Below, piece after piece: positions 34,502-45,358 of a stretch of 64,000 nt of DNA. The DNA is from Macromonas bipunctata (GTDB lineage Bacteria > Pseudomonadota > Gammaproteobacteria > Burkholderiales > Burkholderiaceae_C): NCBI RefSeq assembly GCF_002837135.1, contig NZ_NWBQ01000023.1:1-64000 (forward strand), in the 5' to 3' direction. Position numbers and translations under genes: made by a program. A model generated the notes under the pieces. That model ran no database searches, had not been told where the DNA came from, and worked only from the letters and a program-made list of their open reading frames with translations. The first letter of the stretch is position 1; each line of letters begins with the position of its first letter.

Positions 34502-35074
34502 ATGTGGTCAATCGGGTGGAAACAGGTGGAGCGGGCGTGCCGCGTGGCGCCGGGAGTGCTGGCGTTGCTGCTGGTGCTGGGCGTGGCGTTGCCGCTGCAG
34601 GCGCAGCAGAAAATCTACCGCTGTGGCAACGAATACACCAACCAGCCCGGCAACGCCCAGGCGCGCAACTGCCGCCTGGTGGAGGGTGCCAACCTGACCG
34701 TGGTGGAAGGTCTGCGGCCACAACAGCCCGCCGCTGTTGCAGCGGCCCCGGCCAGTGTCGGCCCCAGTGCCGCGCCGCGCGCTGCCGCCCCGGTGGTCGG
34801 TGCGCGTACCGAGGCCGAACAAGTCTCCGGCACCGAGCAGCGCGCGCGCGACAACGACGCCCGCATGATCCTGACCGCCGAACTGCGCAAGGCCGAAGCC
34901 CGCTGGCAGGAAGCCCGCGCCGCCTACAACAACGGCCAGCTCGACAAGCAGGGCGACGAATTCCGCAACCACCAGCGTTACCTGGACCGCGTGGAAAACC
35001 TGCGCACCCAGGTGCTGCGCGCCGAGGCCGATGTGGCCGGCATCAAGCGCGAACTGGCCCGCCTGGCCCCCTGA
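34502..35074 (+). CDS. Small secreted protein, DUF4124-like
   Basis: 190 residues with GGAGG ahead of the ATG. Signal peptide VLALLLVLGVALPLQAQQ, then KIYRCGNEYTNQPGNAQARNC, which resembles the N-terminal DUF4124 motif (IYRCxGxYTN...), an alanine/proline linker, and a C-terminal coiled coil. Periplasmic location is expected. Function unknown; it lies between glnA and ntrB in this window. Confidence 0.75.
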   Translation: MWSIGWKQVERACRVAPGVLALLLVLGVALPLQAQQKIYRCGNEYTNQPGNAQARNCRLVEGANLTVVEGLRPQQPAAVAAAPASVGPSAAPRAAAPVVGARTEAEQVSGTEQRARDNDARMILTAELRKAEARWQEARAAYNNGQLDKQGDEFRNHQRYLDRVENLRTQVLRAEADVAGIKRELARLAP

Positions 35075-35094
35075 CGTACATCGCCTGCCCCACC

Positions 35095-36204
35095 ATGCCC
35101 CTGTCCGCTGCCCACCCCCCGTCCGACACCGCCGCCACACCGCAGACCCAGCCCCAACGCTGGCAGGCCTTCGACTGGCTGGCCACGCTGGTGGCGGTGC
35201 TGGACCGCCAAGGCTGCGTGCGCTTCGTCAACACCGCGCTGGAGGACGCACTGGCCATCTCGCGCCGCACCCTGGCCGGGGTGCCGCTGGCCGACTGGCT
35301 GGCCGACGCTGTGCCGTTGCAGCAGGCCCTGCACCACGCCAGCGCGCAGGGCGACACCAGCGTCATCCGCTACGACACCCAGCTGCTGCGCCCGCAGCAC
35401 GACCCGCTGCCGGTGCACGTGGTGGTGGCACCCACCGACAGCGCCGACGCCGTGGTGCTGGAGCTGGTGCCACTGGAGCAGCACGCGCGGCTGGAGCGCG
35501 AGGAGCGCCTGATCGACCAGGCGCAGGCCAACAAGGAGCTGATCCGCAACCTGGCGCATGAGATCAAGAACCCGCTGGGCGGCCTGCGCGGCGCGGCACA
35601 GCTGCTGCAAATGGAGCTGGAATCGCCCGAACTGATCGAGTACACCCAGGTCATCATCCACGAGGCCGACCGCCTGCAGACCCTGGTGGACCGCCTGCTG
35701 GCGCCGCACCGGCGCACGCGTGTGGTGGGCGATGTCAACATCCACGAAGTGTGCGAGCGCGTGCGTGCGCTCATCCTGGCCGAATTTCCGCGCGGGCTGG
35801 CGGTGGTGCGCGACTACGACACCTCGCTGCCCGAGTTCCGGGGCGACCGCGAGCAGCTTATCCAGGCGGTGCTCAACATCGCGCACAACGCCGCGCATGC
35901 GCTGCAGGATCGCATGGCGCAGGGCGATGCGCAGATCACTTTGCGCACCCGCGTGGCGCGCCAGGTCACGTTTGGCAAGCAGCGTTACCGGTTGGCACTG
36001 GAATTGCATGTGATCGACAACGGGCCCGGCGTGCCCGACGAGATCAAGGACCGCATCTTCTACCCGCTGGTGTCGGGCAAGGACGGCGGCTCGGGCCTGG
36101 GCCTGACGCTGGCCCAGACCTTCGTGCAGCAGCACCAGGGCCTGATCGAGTGCGACAGCGTGCCGGGCCACACCGACTTCAAGTTGCTCATACCCCTGCC
36201 TTGA
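35095..36204 (+). CDS. glnL: Nitrogen regulation sensor kinase NtrB
   Basis: 369 residues. A PAS domain occupies about residues 25-125 (FDWLATLVAVLDRQGCVRFVNTA), then the H-box NLAHEIKNPLGGLRGAAQLLQ, N-box VLNIAHNAAHALQD, and G-boxes DNGPGVPDEI and GGSGLGLTLAQ. No membrane segment, as expected for a soluble NtrB. It phosphorylates or dephosphorylates NtrC according to PII state. ntrC follows 60 bp later. Confidence 0.95.
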   Translation: MPLSAAHPPSDTAATPQTQPQRWQAFDWLATLVAVLDRQGCVRFVNTALEDALAISRRTLAGVPLADWLADAVPLQQALHHASAQGDTSVIRYDTQLLRPQHDPLPVHVVVAPTDSADAVVLELVPLEQHARLEREERLIDQAQANKELIRNLAHEIKNPLGGLRGAAQLLQMELESPELIEYTQVIIHEADRLQTLVDRLLAPHRRTRVVGDVNIHEVCERVRALILAEFPRGLAVVRDYDTSLPEFRGDREQLIQAVLNIAHNAAHALQDRMAQGDAQITLRTRVARQVTFGKQRYRLALELHVIDNGPGVPDEIKDRIFYPLVSGKDGGSGLGLTLAQTFVQQHQGLIECDSVPGHTDFKLLIPLP

Positions 36205-36264
36205 AGCCTGGCGGCCACCACGTCCACCGCAGGGGCACAGACCATACAGAGGAGACGCGCGCGC

Positions 36265-37782
<1,518 letters not shown>

Positions 37783-37797
37783 TGGTTGGGCCTTGGG

Positions 37798-38592
<795 letters not shown>

Positions 38593-38675
38593 GGAAGGTG
38601 GCGGTGTGGAAAAGGGTTGGGGTATGGGAGTGTGCGATCATAGAATTTATCGCACGTACATTCACCACCATCCCA

Positions 38676-38717
38676 ATGGCACCCACGGTTTTCAGAGAAG
38701 GCCCGTTCCGGTTTCTG
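38676..38717 (+). pseudogene. Remnant of a DUF4160 gene (first 14 codons)
   Basis: MAPTVFREGPFRFL is the conserved beginning of DUF4160 proteins (about 80 residues), which commonly precede DUF2442 genes. After these 14 codons the sequence passes in the same frame into the ribosome site of the DUF2442 gene, as if an internal deletion removed the rest. Assignment rests on recall of the DUF4160 N-terminus. Confidence 0.6.
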
Positions 38718-38732
38718 TGCAGGAGATCACAG

Positions 38733-38984
38733 ATGCCTGGAACCGCCATTTCGGAACCTGAAGTCACGCAAGTATCCCGTCACGGCCTTTGGTTGCTGTG
38801 GGACGATGAGGAGCTGTTCCTGCCATTCACGCAATTCCCCTGGTTTCGCCATGCCACGATAGACCAGATCACCACGATGGAGGCGCTGTCGCCGACGCAC
38901 CTCTACTGGCCCGAGCTGGACGTGGATTTGTCGCGGGACTCCATCCGCAACCCAGCGGCGTACCCCTTGGTCTGCAAGGTTTGA
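38733..38984 (+). CDS. DUF2442-domain protein
   Basis: 83 residues from the ATG at 38733 with AGGAG spaced 8 bp. VTQVSRHGLWLLWDDEELFLPFTQFPWFRHATIDQI ... LYWPELDVDLSRDSI is the full DUF2442 fold. These proteins pair with DUF4160 in toxin-antitoxin-like loci of unproven activity. It can be translated alone or as a fusion with the 19 preceding codons. Confidence 0.8.
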   Translation: MPGTAISEPEVTQVSRHGLWLLWDDEELFLPFTQFPWFRHATIDQITTMEALSPTHLYWPELDVDLSRDSIRNPAAYPLVCKV

Positions 38985-38991
38985 AACAGCC

Positions 38992-39225
38992 ATGCCTATG
39001 GAAAAGACCGCCCCTCGCTGGAGCGACGAAAGTCGCACGTTGGGCAGTGGCAATGTGTTTGTAGATCTGGGTTTTGATCCCGCTGAAGCTGAGGTGATGA
39101 AGCTGCGCGCCGAGGTGATGATTCGCATGCGGCAACACTTGCAGGCGCAAAGCTGGACACAGGCCCAGTCCGCGCGTCGTCTGGGCATTACAGCTCATAG
39201 TGCCGTGCGTGCGGCGGGTAGGTAA
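38992..39225 (+). pseudogene. Truncated XRE/HTH_37 antitoxin-like gene
   Basis: LGSGNVFVDLGFDPAEAEVMKLRAEVMI and QSWTQAQSARRLGITA match the N-terminal two thirds of XRE-type antitoxins that accompany RelE-like toxins. The family continues with the recognition helix and about 40 more residues, but here the frame degenerates to HSAVRAAGR and stops. Probably broken by a frameshift or deletion near 39190. No intact partner toxin is adjacent. The gap 39226-39359 holds no gene. Confidence 0.7.
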
Positions 39226-39359
39226 TTGTCTGCAAGCGCCGTTTGCACTAAAATTTGCCTGCACCTGATGGATGGGCGCGAAAGTAGCTGGGGCTGGCCT
39301 TATAGCTACCTGAAAGTTGACCAACGCGACCAGTTAGCGTTGGAGCTTGATCCCCACCA

Positions 39360-39878
39360 TCAGGTTTTTTCATGGGTGAGCAATTCCCCCAGGCGCAAGG
39401 CGTTCATGCCTTTTCGGTCGCGCTGCATCATGTTCCAGAACACGCTTCCGTCTTCTAGGATCTTCACCATCACCAGCAAATCGTACTTGGATCCTGTGAA
39501 CAGCTTGATGTAGCGGTTCCTGTACGAGCCGTCATCGTAGGCAACACGCCAAACCTCTGTTGGACGTTGGAGCGCCGGAAGTACAAACTGGGCGAAACGT
39601 TCGCGCTGATCGGAACGCTTTTCAACCACATGCAGCAAGCTGGCATCCTTGATGGAGACCATTTCAATGGGGGTTTGCACATTGATTTGGCTGCCCGCCT
39701 GAACGCCCAACGCCTCCCTGACCACCGATATGGCCTCATCCACCGATGGTGCCCCCGCCAGTATGGGCGGGGCTGTTTCCAGTGTTGAATGGTCGAAAGT
39801 GCGCAGGTCAGGGTAGCCAAGGGTTTTCCATGTGGTTTGGTCTGCAACCGCCTGTGCAATGTTCTTGGGGGTAGGCAT
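39360..39878 (-). CDS. Free-standing PBECR2-type nuclease (barnase/EndoU/RelE-like fold)
   Basis: 172 residues. The C-terminal half, TEVWRVAYDDGSYRNRYIKLF ... VMVKILEDGSVFWNMMQ ... GMNALRLGELL, follows the PBECR2 pattern of phage-linked RNase-like toxins, usually found as a tail on Mu-F-type head proteins. The N-terminal half (PTPKNIAQAVADQTTWKTL) is unrecognised. It lies 31 bp after the restriction-modification gene on the same strand, so it is probably co-transcribed. Toxin activity and any cognate immunity protein are unknown. Confidence 0.65.
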   Translation of the reverse strand: MPTPKNIAQAVADQTTWKTLGYPDLRTFDHSTLETAPPILAGAPSVDEAISVVREALGVQAGSQINVQTPIEMVSIKDASLLHVVEKRSDQRERFAQFVLPALQRPTEVWRVAYDDGSYRNRYIKLFTGSKYDLLVMVKILEDGSVFWNMMQRDRKGMNALRLGELLTHEKT

Positions 39879-39909
39879 TGCGCGATTATCCGGCTTGGGT
39901 TTTTATGGT

Positions 39910-42900
39910 TCAGCGCCCACCCACCTGCACCCACACGCCGGGGCGGGGGGCGTGGATGCGGCCCAGGGCTTCGAGGGTGTTGAGCAGGGCGGGCAGGCGT
40001 TCGCGCCAGCGGCCCCGGCCTGTGAAGTGGGCGGCGATGTCGGCCAAGGTGAGGGCGGTGTCGGCTTGTGCCAGCACGTGCGCCACGGCCTTGATTTGTT
40101 CGGCCAAGGTGCCGGGCCAGGGTTGAGTGACGATGGCGGTGCTGGTTGCGCTGGATTTTCTGCCTTTGGCGCTTGCGCCTTTGCCTGTGGCGCTGGCTTT
40201 GCCCGCTGCGCCGCGTCGGCTTGTCTTGCTGTTGGTAGTGCCGGTATGGGTGCCGGTGTCGTCGTCCGGTGCGGGCAGGGCGATGCTGGTTTGCTGGCCG
40301 GGTTGGGGCGCTTGCTGGAAGGCGGGGCGCAGCCAGCGCACGGTGCCTTGGGCTTCTTCGGTGGCGCGGCGGGCGTTGAGTTCGACCAGCCGTTGCAGCA
40401 GGGCGGCCACGGCGTGGGTGTGGGCGGCGCTGCCGGGGGCGCTGGCCAGGGCGGGGGTGAGGTCGGCCCAACCGTAGGCTTGCAGCACGGCAGCGTCCAG
40501 TTCTTGGTGCAGGCTGAGCAGCACGCCCACCAGCCCTTGTTGGTGCAGGGTTTTTTCTTTGGGCGTGAGGGCGCGGCCTGCGCGCAGGGCTTCGAGCACG
40601 TTGTACAGGCCGGTGAGGGTGACGCTGGCGTGTGCGGCTTGCTGGCGCTTGCGGTGCGTGTCGATGTGCTCGGCGAGTTGGGCGATGCGTTGGGCGAGTT
40701 CGGGGGTGAGGCCGGTGTCGTCGCTGGGGAAGGGGAAGGTCTCGAAGCAGCGGGATTTGTTGTAACGAACGTTGCCAACGTACATTCCAATGGAGCCGCC
40801 ATTTGCCCAAGCCCATTGGGCATGGATTTCGCTGGACAAGACACCCAAGGAACATCCATCGTTCAATGCCACGGCAATCACCATGTTGTCGGGCAGGATG
40901 TCGGCATCGACGAACTGGAACACGCGGTGTTTGGCGGTTTCGACGGTGGCGATGTAGCGGGGCAGGCCGTGGAGTTGCTTGCGCATTTCCTGCCGTGGTT
41001 TGCCGTGCAGCCACCACAGCTTGGCGTAACCGGCCCCGTCCTTGCTGCTGGCTTTGGCATCACGCTCGGGCTTGACCCGTTCCAGTAGCCATTGGTACAC
41101 GCCGGGGTGCTGGGCGCGCAGTTCGTCGGCGCTCAGGCCAAAAGCGTCGATGACGCGCACGCCGCGTGGCCGGTCGGTCAGGTCGCGGCCATTGCGGTAG
41201 TCGCGGATGATGCGGGCGCGGGCTTGGGCGGAGGTTTCGGCGGGGGTGGCGGCCAGCAGGGTGTCGGCTTCTGCCGGGGTGACGATGAAGCCTGCGCCAT
41301 GCAGTTTGACACCGGGCGAGGAGATGCCCGTCATGGCTTGCAGCGTGCGTGCCGCTGCCACGTTGGCCCCCACGCTCAGGTCGGCGTGGATGTGTCCGGT
41401 GTGTTCGTGCAGGGTCACGGCCACTTCGCCGTCGTCGCCGGGGGTTTCTGCCGCCACATGGCACAAGCGGCCTTCGGTGGGGCCGGGTTGCAGCACGGTC
41501 ATGGCAATGCGCACGGCGGCCCCGTTGGCGCTGTCCACCCACGGGTGGTCGGCAATGGCAAAGGTCAGGGCGGTGTGCTGGTCCAGCGCGGCTTGTACCA
41601 CGCGGCGGTTGAAGGTTTGGCGCAGGCTGTTGGTGGTGATGAGTCCCATGCGCTGCACTTGGCCACGTGCTACCAGTTCGGCGGCCTTGGCCCACCAGAA
41701 CATCACAAAGTCGGCGCTGTCGGGCACGTGCGGCCACGCTTGGCGCAGGGCTTGCACGTAGCCATCGCCCAAAGCGGCGCGCATGGTGGACGCGCCAATG
41801 AACGGCGGGTTGCCGACGATGAAGTCGGCTGGCGGCCAGTCGGCGGGGCGGGCGTGTTGGTAGTGCCATACGGGCACGCGGGCGGTGTCGTCGGGCACGG
41901 GTTCGCCCGTGGCGGGGTGTTTTTTGGTGGTGATGCCGTCCCAGCGTGTGATGGGATCGCCGTTGGCATCCAGCGCCGGGGTGCGTTCGCTCCAGTGCAG
42001 CACCGCGTCGCGGCATTCGATGTTGCCGTAGTCGTGAACCACCGGTTCGGCCACGCCTTGGCGGCCAAAGGTGCGCACCTGCCATTGCAGGTAGCCTATC
42101 CACAGCACGAGTTCGGCCAGTGCGGCGGCGCGGGGATTGAGTTCGATGCCGCGCAGTTGTTGCAGGGTCACGGTCTGCTGCTCCATGTCCAGGGCGTCTT
42201 GCCACTTGCCCAACGCGCGCAACTGGTTGAGCACTTCGCCTTCCAGGCGCTTGAGGTGTTCCAGCGTGACGTACAAGAAGTTGGCGCTGCCGCAGGCGGG
42301 GTCGAGCACGCGCTGGGTACACAGGTGGTGGTGGAAGCGGCGCACTTCGTTGCGGGCGGCCTCCCACTTGGCGCGGACTTGGGCCTGGTGGCGGTCGAGT
42401 GCCGCAAAATCTTCTTTGCTGGCCACGGGTGGCGGGTTGGCCTCCAGCTCTGTGGCTTCCTGTGCCAGCAGCAGGGCGGCGGCCTGGGCGTTGGCCCATT
42501 CGGCGCGCAGGGGTTCCATCACCGTGGGCATGATCAGGCGCTCCACGTAAGCGCGGGGCGTGTAGTGCGCGCCCAGGGCGTGGCGTTCGGTGGTGCTCAG
42601 GGCGCGCTCCAGCAGGGTGCCGAAGATGGCGGGCTCGACCTCGCGCCAGTTGGTCTGGGCGGCGGCCAGCAGCAGGTCGATTTGCGCCGGGGTCAGTGGC
42701 AGGCTGTAACCCGGTGCGTCGGCCCCTTTGAACAGTTTGCCGTTGAACTTGACCACTTTTTGCGCCAGCGCGCCGCAAAAACCGCCGGTGTCCATGTCGG
42801 CCCACAGCAGGTGCAGCATCTGTTGCAGGGTGTCGGGCTGGTCGCGGTGGCGTTGCAGCAGGCCCAGAAAGGCGCCAGGCGGCAGCAGTTCCACGTCTTC

Positions 42901-43590
42901 GGCAAACATGCTGAACAGGCAGCGGCTGAGGTAGGCGGCCACCTGGGCGGGCGCGTGGCCGTCCTGCTCCAGCGCTTTGGCCAGCTGCGCCAGTTGCCCC
43001 GACACGGTGCGCGTGACTTGCGCCCGGATGCGGGCGGGGTCGAGTTGGTCGGGCGCTGTCCAGACCAGGCGCAGTTGTGCGCGCACCTGCGGCAAGGCCA
43101 GGTCGGCCAGCGCGATGCGGTGGTGCGCCGGGTCGGGGAAGGGGGTGTAGGTGCCACCGCTGCGGCTGAATTCGGCGTACACCTCGATCACGGTGCCCAC
43201 ATCGACCACCAGCACAAAGGGCGGGCGGCCTTCGGTGGCGGGCAGGGCGCGGGCGTAGTTCTCGGCCTGGGTGCGGGCGCGCAGCAGGCCGTCGTCAAAG
43301 CGCCTGGACTGGGTGCCGGCCTTGAGCTTCTTGGCCTCCAGCACAAAATGGCCGCGCCGGTAGCAGTCGATGCGCCCCGCGCTGCTGGAGCCGTCACCGT
43401 GCGCAAAGGTGATGGGGCGCTCGAACATGTAGTCCTGCGCGGCGGTGGGGTGCGGCTTGGGCACGTCCAGCAGCTCGCACAGGTCGATGATGAAGCTCTG
43501 TGCCGTGGCCAGTTCACTGGCCGCCACACCCTGCCAGCGGGCAATGAAGGCATCTGCGTGGGTGTCCCTGGTGTTTTTGTCGTTTTGCAT
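39910..43590 (-). CDS. Type IIL/IIG-like restriction-modification enzyme (MmeI-like)
   Basis: 1226 residues from the ATG at 43590. An N-terminal PD-(D/E)XK nuclease (GRIDCYRRGHFVLEAKKLKAG) is followed by a helical connector, an adenine methyltransferase with motif I VLDPACGSANFLYVTLEHL and motif IV VGNPPFIGAST, and a C-terminal recognition region (RCFETFPFPSDDTGL). A basic linker and a winged-helix-like tail (LAEQIKAVAHVLAQADTALTLADIAAHF) end it. One chain would cut and methylate the same site. It is complete with no frameshift. Related methylase-nucleases occur in DISARM and BREX loci, but no such partner genes are here. Confidence 0.88.
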   Translation of the reverse strand: MQNDKNTRDTHADAFIARWQGVAASELATAQSFIIDLCELLDVPKPHPTAAQDYMFERPITFAHGDGSSSAGRIDCYRRGHFVLEAKKLKAGTQSRRFDDGLLRARTQAENYARALPATEGRPPFVLVVDVGTVIEVYAEFSRSGGTYTPFPDPAHHRIALADLALPQVRAQLRLVWTAPDQLDPARIRAQVTRTVSGQLAQLAKALEQDGHAPAQVAAYLSRCLFSMFAEDVELLPPGAFLGLLQRHRDQPDTLQQMLHLLWADMDTGGFCGALAQKVVKFNGKLFKGADAPGYSLPLTPAQIDLLLAAAQTNWREVEPAIFGTLLERALSTTERHALGAHYTPRAYVERLIMPTVMEPLRAEWANAQAAALLLAQEATELEANPPPVASKEDFAALDRHQAQVRAKWEAARNEVRRFHHHLCTQRVLDPACGSANFLYVTLEHLKRLEGEVLNQLRALGKWQDALDMEQQTVTLQQLRGIELNPRAAALAELVLWIGYLQWQVRTFGRQGVAEPVVHDYGNIECRDAVLHWSERTPALDANGDPITRWDGITTKKHPATGEPVPDDTARVPVWHYQHARPADWPPADFIVGNPPFIGASTMRAALGDGYVQALRQAWPHVPDSADFVMFWWAKAAELVARGQVQRMGLITTNSLRQTFNRRVVQAALDQHTALTFAIADHPWVDSANGAAVRIAMTVLQPGPTEGRLCHVAAETPGDDGEVAVTLHEHTGHIHADLSVGANVAAARTLQAMTGISSPGVKLHGAGFIVTPAEADTLLAATPAETSAQARARIIRDYRNGRDLTDRPRGVRVIDAFGLSADELRAQHPGVYQWLLERVKPERDAKASSKDGAGYAKLWWLHGKPRQEMRKQLHGLPRYIATVETAKHRVFQFVDADILPDNMVIAVALNDGCSLGVLSSEIHAQWAWANGGSIGMYVGNVRYNKSRCFETFPFPSDDTGLTPELAQRIAQLAEHIDTHRKRQQAAHASVTLTGLYNVLEALRAGRALTPKEKTLHQQGLVGVLLSLHQELDAAVLQAYGWADLTPALASAPGSAAHTHAVAALLQRLVELNARRATEEAQGTVRWLRPAFQQAPQPGQQTSIALPAPDDDTGTHTGTTNSKTSRRGAAGKASATGKGASAKGRKSSATSTAIVTQPWPGTLAEQIKAVAHVLAQADTALTLADIAAHFTGRGRWRERLPALLNTLEALGRIHAPRPGVWVQVGGR

Positions 43591-43625
43591 GGGGGGATGG
43601 TAAAGCAAGCGGTCCGGTGTAACGA

Positions 43626-43654
43626 TTGACGTAATACGCAAGGCGTAATACAGT
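43626..43654 (+). promoter_or_regulatory. higBA promoter with repeated operator; near-leaderless start
   Basis: TTGACG (43626-43631), 17-bp spacer, TACAGT (43649-43654). GTAATAC occurs at 43631-43637 and 43645-43651, overlapping the promoter, as expected for HigA autorepression. The higB ATG at 43662 falls at the predicted transcript start, so the toxin message would have almost no leader. Confidence 0.55.
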
Positions 43655-43661
43655 CGGTTCC

Positions 43662-43940
43662 ATGATTCAGTCGTTCCGATGCCCCCACACGCAGGCCCTG
43701 TTTGAAGGTGGGCAGCCGCGCCGCTGGCGTGCCATACAGACAGTGGCCGAACGCAAACTGACGCAACTGGATGCAGCGCAGACGCTGGAATTTTTGCGTG
43801 CCCCGCCCGGCAACCGGCTGGAGGCCCTGCGGGGCGACCGTGCGGGCCAGTACAGTATCCGCATCAACGACCAGTGGCGGGTGTGTTTTACGTGGACAGA
43901 CAACGGCCCGGCTGACGTTGAAATTGTCGATTACCACTAA
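43662..43940 (+). CDS. higB: HigB-type (GraT-like) RelE-family toxin
   Basis: 92 residues. MIQSFRCPHTQALFEGG, RRWRAIQTVAERKLTQLDAA, RLEALRGDRAGQYSIRINDQ and RVCFTWTDNGPADVEIVDYH are the standard HigB sequence, a ribosome-dependent mRNA endonuclease. The toxin gene comes first, as usual for hig, and the antitoxin follows after 11 bp. Intact. Confidence 0.95.
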   Translation: MIQSFRCPHTQALFEGGQPRRWRAIQTVAERKLTQLDAAQTLEFLRAPPGNRLEALRGDRAGQYSIRINDQWRVCFTWTDNGPADVEIVDYH

Positions 43941-43951
43941 AAGGAGTGAAC

Positions 43952-44266
43952 ATGAGCCGTCCTGTGAATGGTATGCGTGCCGTACACCCTGGCGAGGTGT
44001 TGCGCGAGGATTTTCTGGTGCCGCTGGGCTTGAGTGTGAACGCGCTGGCGCTGGCGCTGGGTGTGCCCGCCACGCGCATCCATGAAATCGTGAAGGAGCG
44101 CCGCTCCATCACCGCCGATACCGCCCAGCGCTTGGCCCAGTATTTTGGCGGCGATGCTGCGTCGTGGCTGATGATGCAGGCGGATTACGACCTCAAAACA
44201 TTGCCCAACCGAACCGAGATTGCCCAGCGAGTACACCGCTGCCATCTGGTGACGCTGGCCGCCTGA
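43952..44266 (+). CDS. higA: HigA-type antitoxin
   Basis: 104 residues from the ATG at 43952 with AAGGAG spaced well. VHPGEVLREDFLVPLGLSVNALALALGV, RIHEIVKERRSITADTAQRLAQYF and ASWLMMQADYDLKT are the HigA/VapI helix-turn-helix pattern. Neutralises HigB and represses the operon. Confidence 0.95.
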   Translation: MSRPVNGMRAVHPGEVLREDFLVPLGLSVNALALALGVPATRIHEIVKERRSITADTAQRLAQYFGGDAASWLMMQADYDLKTLPNRTEIAQRVHRCHLVTLAA

Positions 44267-44381
44267 AGAAAAATTCGCCGATACGGCAGCCTGCCGTGAC
44301 CTTCCGCCGCGCGGATGATGAGTCCTAGCCGGGGTGGCTCCCCGGTGGCGAGTGGGACAAACTGAACGAAGGAGTGTGAAC

Positions 44382-44834
44382 ATGCGCCAAAAAATGCCCC
44401 GAATCACTTGTGTCAAGGCGCTGGACGGTATGCGTTTGGCGGTCGGTTTTGAAGACGGCTGGAGCGCAGAAGTGGATCTGGCTGGGTTTGTGGCCGATTT
44501 CAAGAGCCTGCATCCGTTACGCGACCCTCAGCTGTTTGCCTGTGTGACGGTGGAGGAGTGGGGCAGCGGCGTGACGTGGGACGATGAAGGCCCGCTCTCC
44601 ATTGCCGCCACCACGGTGTACCGGCTGGCCTCGGAGCAAGCGGGCGACACGGCGCGCAGCTTTGATGCGTGGATGATGCAGCACGGTTTTTCGGCCAGCA
44701 AGGCCGCCGACGTGCTGGGCATGAGTCGGCGCAACATCATCAACTACCGCACCGCCACCCGTCCCATTCCGAAGGTGGTGCGACTGGCATGCAAAGCCGT
44801 TGATCTGGTGGGCGACGACGGGCTGGGCCGGTAG
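44382..44834 (+). CDS. DUF2442 plus helix-turn-helix fusion protein
   Basis: 150 residues, ATG at 44382 with GAAGGAG ahead. The N-terminal half (PRITCVKALDGMRLAVGFED, DLAGFVADFKSLHPLRDPQ) is DUF2442; the C-terminal half (FDAWMMQHGFSASKAADVLGMSRRNIINYRTA) is an XRE-like helix-turn-helix. Such proteins look like autoregulating antitoxin-type factors. It follows higBA on the same strand but has its own ribosome site 115 bp later. Function unproven. Confidence 0.8.
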   Translation: MRQKMPRITCVKALDGMRLAVGFEDGWSAEVDLAGFVADFKSLHPLRDPQLFACVTVEEWGSGVTWDDEGPLSIAATTVYRLASEQAGDTARSFDAWMMQHGFSASKAADVLGMSRRNIINYRTATRPIPKVVRLACKAVDLVGDDGLGR

Positions 44835-44836
44835 GT

Positions 44837-45346
44837 TCAGCCTCTTTCGTAGGTCACGAACGCAAACGCCAGCCCGCTGGCGCTGGTGTGGGCTTCGTGG
44901 GCGGTGGCGTGCCACTCTGGCCCCAATGGGGGGGCGTAAGCGTCGCCTTCAAAGTTTTGGGCAATTTCCGTGACCAGCACGCGCTGGGCCAGCGGCAGGG
45001 CTTGGGCGTAGACTTGCGCGCCGCCCATCACCCACACCTCGGCGGGGGGTTGGGGCAGGGCGGCGCAGTGGGCCAGCGCAGCGTCCAGACTGTGCAGCGG
45101 CAGCGCGCCCTGCGCTTCCAATTGGGCGGCGGTGGCACCGTTGCGCGTGAGCACGATGTTGAGCCTGCCCGGCAGCGGGCGGAATTTGGCGGGGAGCGAA
45201 TCCCACGTTTTGCGCCCCATGACGACGGGGCAGCCCAGTGTGTGTTGTTTGAAGTGGGCCAGATCCTCGGGCAGGTGCCAAGGCATGGTGTTGTCGCGGC
45301 CAATCACGCCATTGGCGGCGCGGGCGTAAATCAGGTTGAGTCGCAT
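44837..45346 (-). CDS. folA: Dihydrofolate reductase
   Basis: 169 residues. LNLIYARAANGVIGRDNTMPWHLPEDLAHF, VVMGRKTWDSLP, and VWVMGGAQVYAQALPLAQRV are the DHFR active-site and NADPH-binding motifs, including the catalytic acidic residue in LPEDLAHF. Reduces dihydrofolate for thymidylate and one-carbon metabolism. It starts 12 bp after the helicase gene stop, so it is probably transcribed from the helicase promoter, an unusual arrangement for a housekeeping gene. Confidence 0.97.
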   Translation of the reverse strand: MRLNLIYARAANGVIGRDNTMPWHLPEDLAHFKQHTLGCPVVMGRKTWDSLPAKFRPLPGRLNIVLTRNGATAAQLEAQGALPLHSLDAALAHCAALPQPPAEVWVMGGAQVYAQALPLAQRVLVTEIAQNFEGDAYAPPLGPEWHATAHEAHTSASGLAFAFVTYERG

Positions 45347-45358
45347 GGTGTGTCGGGT

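Noticed and set aside
39320-39343. CCAACGC/GCGTTGG hairpin as terminator of the PBECR2 gene
   Set aside because: Stem of only 7 bp with no U-tract in the needed direction.
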